Origin: Delphinapterus leucas
Lineage: Eukaryota; Chordata; Mammalia; Artiodactyla; Monodontidae
Reading direction: 5' to 3'
NCBI RefSeq assembly: GCF_002288925.2
Contig: NW_022098043.1
Span: forward strand, 1,514,157-1,578,156
DNA length: 64,000 nucleotides
Position numbers and translations under genes: made by a program. Positions within the stretch are counted from its first letter, which is position 1; every line of letters begins with the position of its first letter. The notes beneath the pieces were generated by a model. That model saw only the letters and a program-made list of their open reading frames with translations, was not told where the DNA came from and ran no database searches. This document shows positions 55,220-64,000 of this stretch, piece by piece.

Positions 55220-55548
55220 GGCTTCCCTGGTGGTGCAGTGGTTAAGAATCCGCCTGCCAGTGCAGGGGACATGGGTTCGAGCCCTGGCCCTGGAAGATCC
55301 CACGTGCCACGGAGCAGCTAGGCCCATGCACCACAACTACTGAGCCTGTGCTCTAGAGCCCACGAGCCACAACTACTGAAGCCTGTGCACCTAGAGCCTG
55401 TGCTCCGCGACAAGAGAAGCCACCGCAATGAGAAGCCCACGCACTGCAACGAAGAGTAGCCCCCGTTCGCCCCAACTAGAGAAAGCCCGCGTGCGGCAAC
55501 GAAGACCCAACGCAGCCAAAAATAAAATAAATGAATTTATTTTAAAAA
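55220..55548 (+). mobile_element. CHR-type SINE, form B
   Basis: Full-length copy in L1. Target duplication AAGATGTTAAGGA on both sides. Confidence 0.97.
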
Positions 55549-56018
55549 AAAGATGTTAAGGAAATGCAAATTAAAACCACAGCAAGATAACATTACACAC
55601 CCACTGGATTGGCTAACATAAAATAGACTGGCAGTATCAAGTGTTAGTGAGAATGTAGAGCAATGGGAATTCTTACTCACTGCTGGCTGGATTGTTAAGA
55701 CGCTACAACCACTCTGGGAAAGTTTGTCAGTTTCTTTAAAAATTAAATATATACCTACCATATCGCCCAACCATTTACTGACTATAGGTATTTACCCAAG
55801 GCAAATGAAAGCATACATCTGCACAAAGACTTGAACATGAATGTTCATAGCAGCTTTGTTACTAGCCAAAGACTGGAAACAACTCAAATGTTCTTCACAA
55901 TGCAAATGGATATTTCCACAATGGAATACTCTTCGGTAATAAAAAGGAATGAGCTACTAATACATGTAACATCATGATGAATCTTAAAATAATTATACCG
56001 AGTGAAAGAAGTCAGACA

Positions 56019-56327
56019 GGGACCTCCCTGGTGGCACAGTGGTTAAGAATGAGCTTGCCAATGCAGGGGACATGGGTTCGAGCCCTGGTCCGGGAAGATC
56101 CAACATGCCGTGTAGCAACTAAGCCCATGTGCCACAACTTCTGAGCCTGCACTCTAGAGCCCGCGTGCCACAACTGCTAAAGCCCGTACACCACCAGAGT
56201 GAGAAGCCCGAGCACCAGGACAAAGAGTAGCCCCTGCTCGCCGCAACTAGAGAAAACCCGTGCGCAGCAACGTAGACCCAATGCAGCCAAAAATAAATAA
56301 ATAAATAGATATTTTAAAAAAAAGAAA
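56019..56327 (+). mobile_element. CHR-type SINE, form B
   Basis: Copy in L1. Perfect 15-bp target duplication GAAAGAAGTCAGACA at 56004-56018 and 56328-56342. Confidence 0.97.
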
Positions 56328-56474
56328 GAAAGAAGTCAGACATAAAAGAGTATATTCTCTATGATTGCACTTACATAAATTCTAGGAATTATCGTGACAA
56401 AAGCAGATCGAGTGGTTGCCTGGGGACCAACGAGGCAGAAGCATGACAGGGAGGGATAATAAAGGGGATGAGGA

Positions 56475-56588
56475 GGAACTTCCCTGGCGGTCCAGTGGTT
56501 AAGACTCTGCGCTTCCACTACAGGGGGTGTGGGTTCCATTCCTAGCTGGGGAACTAAGATCCCCCAAAGTAAAAAAAATAATAATAAA
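56475..56588 (+). mobile_element. CHR-type SINE, form C
   Basis: Short copy in L1. Flanked by AAAGGGGATGAGG and AAAAGGGATGAGG. Confidence 0.95.
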
Positions 56589-56609
56589 TAAAAGGGATGA
56601 GGAAACTTT

Positions 56610-57145
56610 TGGGGTGACAGATGTCAACTGAAAAAAGAAATACACAACCTAAAAGTTGAGAGTTATGTTTTATTTGGTGTACAAAACTGAGGACTTAAGC
56701 CCGGGACACAACATCTCAGATAACTCTGAGAGGCTGCTCTGAAGAGGTAAGGGGAGACCCAGGATATATAGGAGTTTTTGCAACAAAGACCAGGTAGTAG
56801 GAACATCAAAAGATTATGGTTAATTAAAGAAAACCAGATGTCTCAAGTTAAGGAATTTAGCATTTTTCTATATATGGGGAGATGAAAGAGTCTGGGCTCA
56901 CTGAAATCATTCCTTTGGTATGCACCTCAGGTATCTGGGGCCAGCACCCTGTGCTTTCTCATCCTGAGTTTCCTCAGCATGCTAGATGGCGGGCATCCTG
57001 TTTCTATCCTGAGTTCCCTTGGGGCTCACCATCCAGGAGGCTGTAATGTGATGGTTTGATGGCTGCAACATCCTTTGTTTACTGATATGGCTAGTAATAT
57101 TTTTAATTCACACAATAACACAGTAATTAATTGTGTTAATTATCT
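56610..57145 (-). mobile_element. LTR-like insert in an L1 3' UTR
   Basis: About 535 bp of unrelated, moderately GC-rich sequence inside old L1. On the minus strand it carries CCAAATAAAACATAAC (polyadenylation signal) near its end and a TATATA-containing stretch, as a solo LTR would. The exact ends, TG/CA termini and family are not certain. I recall similar mid-copy repeats in artiodactyls but cannot name one. Confidence 0.45.
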
Positions 57146-57312
57146 TGATTGTGCTTATGGTTTCAAGGTTTGTGCTTATGGTTTTTGCCACAGCACGGCA
57201 AAAACAAAAAAAAATCAAAACTCATCAAACTACACACTTTAAATATATGCTGTTTATTGTTTGCCATTTATACTCCACTAAACCTGAAAAATAATATAGT
57301 CAAAAAATTGTC

Positions 57313-57498
57313 CAGCGATTAAGACTCCGAGCTCCCAATGCAAGGGGCCTGGGTTCCATCCCTGGTCGGGGAACTAGATCCTGCATGCCACAACTAAGAG
57401 TTCGCCTGCTGCAGCTAAAAGATCCTGCATGCTGCAACAAAGATCCAGTGTGCTGAAACTAAGACCTGGTGCAGCCAAAATAAATAAATAAATATTTT
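57313..57498 (+). mobile_element. CHR-type SINE, form C, 5'-truncated
   Basis: Starts at 'ccagcgattaag', lacking the first about 17 bases. AAAAAATTGT lies on both sides (57303-57312 and about 57499), so it inserted already truncated. Confidence 0.93.
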
Positions 57499-57524
57499 TA
57501 AAAAATTGTTTTAAAAAAAGAAAG

Positions 57525-57600
57525 AAAATTCTTCAATGGCTTCCTAGTACCCTAGGAAAAAAGCAAAAATCACTGCATAGAAGCTCTAACTGTGAAGCTT
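57525..57600 (+). mobile_element. L2 LINE fragment
   Basis: 'ttcttcaatggcttcctagtaccctagg' is a recognisable L2 segment. Confidence 0.6.
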
Positions 57601-57713
57601 CAGTATCATCCATGAGGAAGGGGACTAATAGGGATGGCAATTGTGAAATTCCAGGTAACTAATAACGGTGGTAACAGTAGTAGTAGCAGTAAAGTAGTAA
57701 TAATAAAACTGCT

Positions 57714-57972
57714 GGGACCTCCCTGGTGGTCCAGTGGTTAAGAGTCCGCCTTCCAATGCAGGGGAAGCGGGTTCGAGCTCTGGTCTGGGAACTAAGATCT
57801 CACATACCATGGGGCAACTAAGCCCGTGCTGTGCAACTACTGAGCCCTTGCACTCTGGAGACTGCCTGCCACAACTAGTGAGAAGCCCGCATGCTGCAAT
57901 GAAAGATCCCACGTGCCGCAGTTAAGACCCAATGCATCCCAAAAAACCCCAAACAAACAAACAAAAAACAAA
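57714..57972 (+). mobile_element. CHR-type SINE, intermediate form
   Basis: Form C-like head with extra 'gtgcaactactgagcc' blocks and a CAAACAAACAAA-type tail. AACTGCT is repeated at both sides. Confidence 0.93.
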
Positions 57973-58569
57973 CAACTGCTACTTTTTCTTGAACATCTGC
58001 CATGAACCAGGTATTTTACATATGTCTTAATTAGGACTCCCGCCAGAAAACAGAACCAAGACAACTACTAGTTGCAGGTAATTTACTTGGAATGTGATCC
58101 CAGGGATTTAATGTGAAAGTACAGGGTAAAATAGGGAAGGAAGAAAGGCCAACACAAAAGATGCATTACCAAGGTGTTCGCTGCTGTGGGTACCTGGGGC
58201 TAGATCCTACCAAAGCCATCTGAGGATTTCCTAGAATGCTTCTCAGCATGGTCCACCTAAGGACTGCCATGAAGAAGCATTTATCCATTGACTCCCATCC
58301 CCCATTGTTTAGGATGGCCCAGGGGCATCAACTCCCCTCCCACTTCTGGGTAGGCTCCCACTGTACTGTTTTCTGCAGCTTCATCTAGAATCTAAGGTAA
58401 GGCTGAGATGACAGAAGGCAAAAGAGGTCCCACACCATCCCTTGCAAGACTCAGATTTGCCCATGCTCTACATTCGATCCAGTCTATCACCTAGTCTTCA
58501 GTAATGGCTGGCTACAATCTCAGTGGTGCTCATAATTCTTTGCAAAATGTACATTGTGCCATATGCCTT
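57973..58569. other. Unclassified DNA
   Basis: About 0.6 kb, moderately GC-rich. 'ggactcccgccagaaaacagaacc' hints at an old interspersed repeat, but I cannot assign a family. No coding frame. Confidence 0.35.
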
Positions 58570-58905
58570 TTGTGCCCTATAAACACTATACTCAACCATA
58601 TGGATGATTCTCACAAATAATATTAAGTGAAAGAAGCCAGACCAAGTAGTGTATACTGTATGATTTCACATAAATAAAACACAAAGCAGGCAAAAATAGT
58701 CTGTTGAAAGTTGGGACAGCAGCTACCCTTCCAAGTGGAAGAACAGTGTCTGGAAGAGGGTGAAAGGACATTTTTAAAATGCTGGTAATACTCTGGTTTT
58801 TGATCTGGGTGCTGGTTACATGAATATATTCAGTTTGTAAAAATTAATCAGTGGGGTATGTATAATTTTATGCATATGTATGATACTCCTGATATAATTT
58901 TTAGC
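58570..58905 (+). mobile_element. Old LINE-1 3' end
   Basis: 'gaaagaagccagaccaagtagtgtatactgtatgatttc', then 'gatctgggtgctggttacatg', fit an old L1 3' UTR. Confidence 0.7.
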
Positions 58906-59159
58906 TGGAAGGTGGCCTCTCTTGTCTTCTGAGAGACCAATTAACCATAAAGACTATTTCTAACTATTAATATTTCTGGATTTGGGGCTTTGGGGCACTA
59001 CTGGAACATAATGTTAATTTAACAGCACAGGCTTTGGCAATGGAGAGTTGTTCTGTCCCTTTCTGTGTGCAATTGGCTAAGTTATTTAAACTTGTTAAGA
59101 TTCAGCCTCCACACTCCTGTTTCTCTTCAGATCGAATAAATTTTTCACCTTTTACTAAA

Positions 59160-59310
59160 AAAAAAAAAAAAATTCAGTTTTCTCGTTGTACCATAGGAAA
59201 CATAATAGTACCTAATATATAGGTTGGTGTGAGAATTAAAGTAACCCATAAAGTACCCAGCATTGTACCTGGTTTAATGCTCAAAAAATATTAATAATAA
59301 CTGTTATGGT
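59160..59310 (+). mobile_element. MIR SINE, 3' half
   Basis: 'ggtgtgagaattaaagtaacccataaagtacccagcattgtacc' matches the MIR 3' half. Confidence 0.7.
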
Positions 59311-59384
59311 AGGCAATATTAGTTTTCATCTTTCTATTTTTTTTAAGCTTCCAAATTTTCAACAATGAACATTGACACAGGCTG

Positions 59385-59900
59385 CAGGTGCAGGAATGTT
59401 CATTGTAGCACTGTTTGAAATGGAAAAAAAAATGGAGACAATCTAAATATCCATCTACTGGATAATGGGCAAATTAATTGTGATATATTCATAATACAGA
59501 ATAATTCAAAACAGTTAAAATGAATAAACTCAAGCTACTGGTTATCAACATGGATAAAACAAAATGTTGAGGGGAGAAGAAAGCTGTAGATAGATACAGC
59601 TTGATACCATGTATATAAAATTTTACAACATGCCAAGCAACACTATGTACTGTTTAAAGGTTCATATATACATTGTAAAAATATAAAATCATGTGTGGAA
59701 ATAAAATATTCAGGTAGGTGATTACTTCTTGAGGAGGAAGGAAAAGATTGGGTGAAAGAGAGGATACATTGGGGCTTAACACATCTCTCATTTTTTTTCT
59801 TAAAAAAAACTAAGGAAATAAGGCAAAAGGTTAAGATTTGACAGAGTTGGTGAAAGGTACTTGGATGTTACATAAACCTCTTTTTATCTGCTTCTTGAAA
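59385..59900 (+). mobile_element. Old LINE-1 3' end
   Basis: 'tgttcattgtagcactgtttg' and 'gggcaaattaattgtgatatattc' through to 'taagatttgacagagttgg' follow an old L1 ORF2 end and 3' UTR. Confidence 0.7.
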
Positions 59901-60124
59901 TAGTTCTCTATTTTAAAAAAAAGCAAGCATGGAGCGGAGCAGTGCGCAAAACACTCTTTTTTTTTGTAAGGAAAAACAATTTATTTATATCAACAACTGC
60001 TATTATGCCAACCTGAAATCAATGGCTTTGGTGGGGAAGTGAAGTATTGGGTTTTGTTTGTGGGGTTTTTGGGGGGCGCCATGCGGCTTATGGGATCTTA
60101 GTACCCCAACCAGGGATTGGACCC
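59901..60124. other. Unique DNA with a SINE remnant
   Basis: Contains the remnant listed at 60075. Otherwise nothing is recognised. Confidence 0.35.
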
Positions 60125-60126
60125 TG
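60075..60126 (-). mobile_element. CHR-type SINE fragment
   Basis: Only 'gcgccatgcggcttatgggatcttag' and 'ccaaccagggattgg' remain. The head is missing. Confidence 0.6.
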
Positions 60127-60882
60127 TAAATTTCATTCTTTTTGGTGTTCAGCTCTATGAGACAAATGCATATACCTGTGTAACCACCACCATAATCATT
60201 TAGGTAAGAACTGTTCCATCACCCCGGAATATCCCCTTGTGCTATCTTTTGTAGTCAGCCTCTCCTCCTCACCCAACCCATGGCACCTACTGATCTGTTT
60301 TCTGTTCCTATAATTTGGGTTTTTCCAGAAAGTCATATAAATGGAATAAAAAACAAATAACTTTCTGAGTCTGGGTACTTTCACTTAGAATAACGCATGT
60401 GCGATTCATCCATGTTGTCTCATGTCTCAGTATTTTGTTCCTTTCTACTGCTGAATAGTATTCCATTGCAGTGATGTACCATGGTTTGTTTTTCCATTTA
60501 CCAGTTTTAGGGCATTGGGATGGTTTTCAGTTTTTGTTGACTGTGAATAAAGCTCCTATAAACATCTGTATACAGATTTTTGTGTAAACATAGGTTTTTA
60601 TTTCTTTCAGGTAAAGAACTAGGCATGGGATTGCTGAGTTGTATGGTAAATGTATGTCCAACATTATTAAAAAAACAACCAAACTCTTTAACAAAATGTT
60701 CACACCATTCTGCATTTCCACCAGCAAGAATTGAGAGCGCCACTTGCTCTGCATGCTTATCAGCATTTGGAATTGTCAGTTTTTTTGAAAATAATTAGTA
60801 TTTGTTTTCAGCCATTCTAACATGTGTGTAGTGGTATCTCAGCAAAATATGCATTTCCCTAATGTATAACAATATTCAGCCT

Positions 60883-60939
60883 CTTTTTTTTTTTTTTTTG
60901 GCCTTGCAGCATGCCAAGCAGGATCACCAGGGAAATCCC
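60883..60939 (-). mobile_element. CHR-type SINE fragment, internally deleted
   Basis: T17 tail and 'ggccttgcagcatgcc' joined to 'caccagggaaatccc', with the body lost. Confidence 0.75.
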
Positions 60940-60992
60940 TATCTGTACATCTTCTTTAGTGAAGTATTTTTATTAGTCTTGTGCCTTTTTTA

Positions 60993-61213
60993 TTAAAATT
61001 TATTTATTTGGCTGCATTGGGTCTTAGTTGCGGCATGCGGGATCTTTGTTGCAGCGCGCAGACTTCTCTCTGGTTGTGGCGCAATGGCTCTAGAGCACAC
61101 GGGCTTAGTTGCCCTGAGGCACGTGGGAATCTTAGTTCCCTGACCAGGGATCAAACCCACGTCCCCTGCATTGGAAGGTGGATTCTTAACCACTGGACCA
61201 CCAGGGAAGTCCC
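60993..61213 (-). mobile_element. CHR-type SINE, form C
   Basis: Reverse copy in L1 with a (TTTA)n tail. GTGCCTTTT / GTGCCCATTCTTTT flank it. Confidence 0.95.
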
Positions 61214-61750
61214 GTGCCCATTCTTTTACTAGGTTATTTTCTTATTATTGAGTTGTGAGAGTTCTTCATATATTCTAGGTACAAGACCTTTATCAGATAT
61301 GCAATTTGCAAATGTTTTCTCCCAGTCTGTGGTTTGTCTTTTCATTCTCTTAACAATATCTTTCACAGAGCAGAATTTTAAAATTTTGATAAAGTCTAAT
61401 TTGTCCTTTCCCCCCCACCTTGTGAATCATGTCATATCTGAGAAATCTTTGCCTAACCTGAGATCACAAAATGTTCCCCCTAAGTTTTCTTCTGGAACTT
61501 TATAGTTTTAGGTTATCATTTATTTTTTTCAAAGGATAGATGCATATTCTCTTATATCCATATTCTATACCTGGAAGAATACACAAGCTTTTCTCTGGGG
61601 TGGGAAAATCATGTGATTTGAACGTGATAGAGAAACTGACTCTAAACTGTATACCCTTTTGTGCTATTGAATTTTTCCTTAAATGTACACATTACTGTAC
61701 CTTAAAAAGAAAAACAAAATAGGGAATTTTTTAAAAAAGCTAAGATCTCA

Positions 61751-61922
61751 GGACTTCCCTGGTGGTGCAGTGGCTAAGACTCTGCACTCCCAATGCAGGG
61801 GGCCTGGGTTCAATCCCTGGTTAGGGAACTAGATCCCACATGCCTAATGAAAGATCCTGAGTGCCTCAACTAAGACCTGATGCAGCTAAATAAATAGATA
61901 AATAAATATTAAGAAAAAAAAA
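61751..61922 (+). mobile_element. CHR-type SINE, form C
   Basis: Perfect 13-bp target duplication AGCTAAGATCTCA at 61738-61750 and 61923-61935. Confidence 0.97.
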
Positions 61923-61935
61923 AGCTAAGATCTCA

Positions 61936-62412
61936 ATATGTGTTGGGGACTACTGAAACCCAGTTCCACCTAACAGTTTAAAATCACCACGATGGTTGCT
62001 GGACTGAATGACTTCACCATAGTTTCACATCCTGAGATCTTTTCTTTCACAAACTGTGAAGGGCTCCCAAATCCTGGCAGTCCTTACTGGGCTGAGAACC
62101 AAGTCCAATTAACTGGCAAAGAATTAACTGGGCCAATCACTCAGTAAAATGCAAATGAGTGAGTCTGACTATATAAAGCTTCCTTAACCTTTCTTTGAAC
62201 ATTGCAGAATTGAGGCTGTGGATGTTGCTGCCACGTGCAGGCCACATCTGTCAACAGCAGGTTCATGGAAATAACCCACGCGGATCCCTCTCTCAAATGA
62301 GTCCTCTGTGGGACTCTGGATTGGAGAAACAGGGACTTATACATTTTTCTTTTTGCCCGTCAGACCACTACTCTGCTACAAACACAAACTGGTGATAGGA
62401 GTTCCTAAGTGT
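61936..62412. other. Unclassified DNA with promoter-like motifs
   Basis: About 0.5 kb with no family assigned. Carries the CCAAT/octamer/TATA cluster at 62133-62178. A 67-codon frame at 62195-62395 begins too far downstream and has no recognisable content. Confidence 0.4.
62133..62178 (+). promoter_or_regulatory. CCAAT, octamer and TATA motifs in promoter-like order
   Basis: CCAAT at 62133-62137, ATGCAAAT at 62149-62156 and TATATAAAG at 62170-62178, all on the plus strand. The order and spacing suit a compact RNA polymerase II promoter, such as a histone-type, immunoglobulin-type or LTR promoter. No gene follows, so an old LTR is the most likely source. Confidence 0.35.
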
Positions 62413-62414
62413 GG

Positions 62415-62880
62415 GGACTGTGGTCTCAGATTGTCTGGGTTTGAATTCTGACTCGGGTAAATCAGAGACCAGTCTATACCTCAGTTTCCTCATCTATGAA
62501 GTGGAGATAATAGTAGCTCCTTTGAATAGATGTGAGGATTGAATCGGATCATTTAAAGTGTGTAACTGGGGCTTCCCTGGTGGCACAGTGGTTAAGAATC
62601 CGCCTGCCAATTCAGGGGACACGGGTTCGAGCCCTGGTCCGGGAAGATCCCACATGCTGTGGAGTAACTAAGCCCGTGCGCCACAACTACTGAGCCTGTG
62701 CTCTAAAGCCTGCATGCCACAACTACTGAAGCTCGCGTGCCTAAAACCCGTGCTCCACAACAAGAGAAGCCACCACAATGAGAAGCCTGTGCACCGCAAC
62801 GAAGAGTAGTCCCCGCTACTATAAAATAAATTTATAAAGTGTATAGCACACTGCCTGGCACTTAGTGAGCACACAACCAG
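62415..62880 (+). mobile_element. MIR SINE, split by a CHR SINE
   Basis: 'gtctgggtttgaattctgactcgg' and 'cctcagtttcctcatctatgaag' lead to 62566. The end ('cactgcctggcacttagtgagc') resumes at 62836. Confidence 0.9.
62567..62835 (+). mobile_element. CHR-type SINE, form B, 3'-shortened
   Basis: Inserted in MIR. Lacks the usual 'gcagccaaaaat' end and stops after 'gtagtccccgc'. AAAGTGTGTA / AAAGTGTATA flank it. Confidence 0.95.
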
Positions 62881-62945
62881 TATTAAGAGTTGTTGTTAGG
62901 CAAACCTGCAGAAGCCTCTCCCATTCTAAACTGACAAATTGGTTT

Positions 62946-63317
62946 TTTTTAAAATAATTACTTTTTAAAAATAAATTTATTTACTTGTTTATTTTTGGCT
63001 GCATTGGGTCTTCGTTGCTGCACACGGGCTTTCTCTAGCTGCAGCGAGCAGGGGCTATTCTTCATTGCGGTGCACGGGCTTCTCATTGCGGTGGCTTCTC
63101 TTGTTGCGGAGCACGGGCTTTAGGCACGCATGCTTCAGTAGTTGTGGCACGTGGGCTCAGTAGTTGTGGCACACGGGCTGTAGAGCGCAGGCTCAGTAGT
63201 TGTGGCGCATGGGCTTAGTTGCTCCCAGGCATGTGGGATCTTCCCGGACCAGGGCTCGAACCCGTGTCCTCTGCAATGGCAGGCAGATTCTTAACCACTG
63301 CACCACCAGGGAAGTCC
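62946..63317 (-). mobile_element. CHR-type SINE, form B
   Basis: Reverse full-length copy. CTGACAAATTG occurs on both sides. Confidence 0.96.
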
Positions 63318-63379
63318 CTGACAAATTGTTTCTTGACACACGGTAGTGCAAGAAACTACTGTGTGTCAAGAAAAGACCT

Positions 63380-63545
63380 TTAATACCTGGCTGCACCACT
63401 TACAAACTGTGACCTTGGGCAAGTGTCTTAACCTCTCTGAACTCTATTGGCCTCACAGGTGGTTTTGGATATTACATGAACTCATCTATGTAAAGCACCA
63501 ACCACAGTGCCTGGCATGGAGTGGACAGTTAATAAATAGAGTGAT
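63380..63545 (+). mobile_element. MIR SINE
   Basis: 'ccacttacaaactgtgaccttgggcaagtg', 'taacctctctgaactc' and 'gtgcctggcatggagtgg' in MIR order. Confidence 0.9.
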
Positions 63546-64000
63546 GATTAACACAGGAATAGTTACCAAGTATAGCCAAAGGTTGAACAGGTCAGGTTGC
63601 AAACAGGCAGGCCACAGGCGGTCACTAACCTACAGATATTTTGGTTGGCCCTCAGTGTGTTACAATTTTTAAATTACTTGCCAGCATTAAAAACAGAAAT
63701 TTCACATGTAAGTCGATTCTTAACTTCTGTTTTTATAATGTAAAGCTCTGACTATATATCACACCAGATCTACAAGGAAGATGGCATATAACAGGGAAAT
63801 CTAATTTCTTTCAAGGGAGCCACTTAATGCTCCCTGAAGAAGTGATATTGAAGCTGAAACATGAAGGTTGAGTAGGGGTTAGCCTAATAGAGTGGGGACG
63901 ACGCTCCCAGCAGAGGAACTGGCAGGTCTAAAAGCCTGATTCAGGGAGATTAGTGCCTTCAGGGCACTTCAGGAAAGTCTGGTGGCTGGAGGACAGTGAA
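63546..64000. other. Unique DNA, nothing recognised
   Basis: No repeat or gene signal recognised up to the window end. Confidence 0.4.

Larger units (their letters stand above)
54865..57290 (+). mobile_element. Old LINE-1 3' portion with three SINEs and an LTR-like insert
   Basis: ORF2 C-terminal text at 54865-55219 and 55549-56018 ('tatttacccaaggcaaatgaaagc'), then a 3' UTR in pieces to 57290 ('taaatatatgctgtttattgtttgcc'). Interrupted at 55220, 56019, 56475 and about 56610-57145. Frames are decayed. Confidence 0.8.
60125..61545 (-). mobile_element. LINE-1, reverse orientation, with two SINEs
   Basis: Antisense L1 3' end: 'tttctactgctgaatagtattccattgc' at 60448, 'ttgtatggtaaatgtatg' and later 'agtctgtggtttgtcttttcattctctt' at 61322. 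The 3' end lies at about 60125. Frames are broken. Confidence 0.88.

Overview
This window is vertebrate nuclear DNA, and its repeats point to a cetacean (whale, dolphin or porpoise). I hand-count 64 copies or fragments of a tRNA-derived SINE with a head close to GGGCTTCCCTGGTGGCGCAG, an internal B-box-like GGTTCGAGCC and an A-rich tail. I recognise these as the CHR SINE group of whales, hippos and ruminants. I sort them by eye: form A is about 210 bp, with a 'GAGAGTCCGCC' head and a 'GAGGCCCGCGTACCGCAAAA' end; form B is about 300-360 bp and ends 'GCAGCCAAAAATAAAT'; form C is short (about 110-200 bp, sometimes to 330), with a 'GGTCCAGTGGTTAAGACTC' head and 'GGGAACTAAGATCC'. The abundance of form A is why I favour a cetacean over a ruminant. 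These letters are mine, not official subfamily names. The background is LINE-1 of many ages, ancient L2 and MIR, a HAL1-like ORF1-only element, hAT DNA-transposon relics and a decayed ERV-L-like provirus. No complete protein-coding gene can be read, and nearly every long open frame lies inside a repeat.

Layout. 1-3 kb: L1 3' end broken by a SINE, then a three-layer MIR/SINE/SINE nest. 3-12.7 kb: mostly unique DNA with SINEs, two hAT-transposase-like relics (7.2-8.0 and 11.4-11.9 kb) and a candidate minus-strand coding exon at 12.0 kb. 12.7-18.7 kb: ERV-L-like internal region in the order gag-like, protease-like, RT, RNase H, integrase, dUTPase, with no LTR recognised. 18.7-23.5 kb: L1 fragments and a HAL1-like element with many SINEs. 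24.4-26.7 kb: L2 pieces and a MER5-like element. 26.7-32.1 kb: a long L1, then a SINE split by an internal L1 slice. 33.7-35.8 kb: reverse-oriented L1. 36-54 kb: unique DNA, small L1 insertions, MIR, L2 and SINEs.

The only clear gene-regulatory landmark is a CpG island at about 53.56-54.38 kb with ZNF143-, YY1- and NRF1-like sites and a consensus minus-strand 5' splice site at 54.08 kb. It looks like a housekeeping promoter, possibly bidirectional. A minus-strand gene would begin there and run down through the window. Two weak candidate exons (37.6 and 12.0 kb) have compatible splice phases, but I cannot name the gene. 54.4-64 kb holds old L1s, an LTR-like insert, SINEs, MIRs and one CCAAT/octamer/TATA cluster at 62.15 kb.

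I found no prokaryotic-style system, CRISPR array, operon or novel gene cassette. The notable content is insertion history: nested, serial and atypical retrotransposition. Repeat boundaries were set by eye, so expect errors of several bases.
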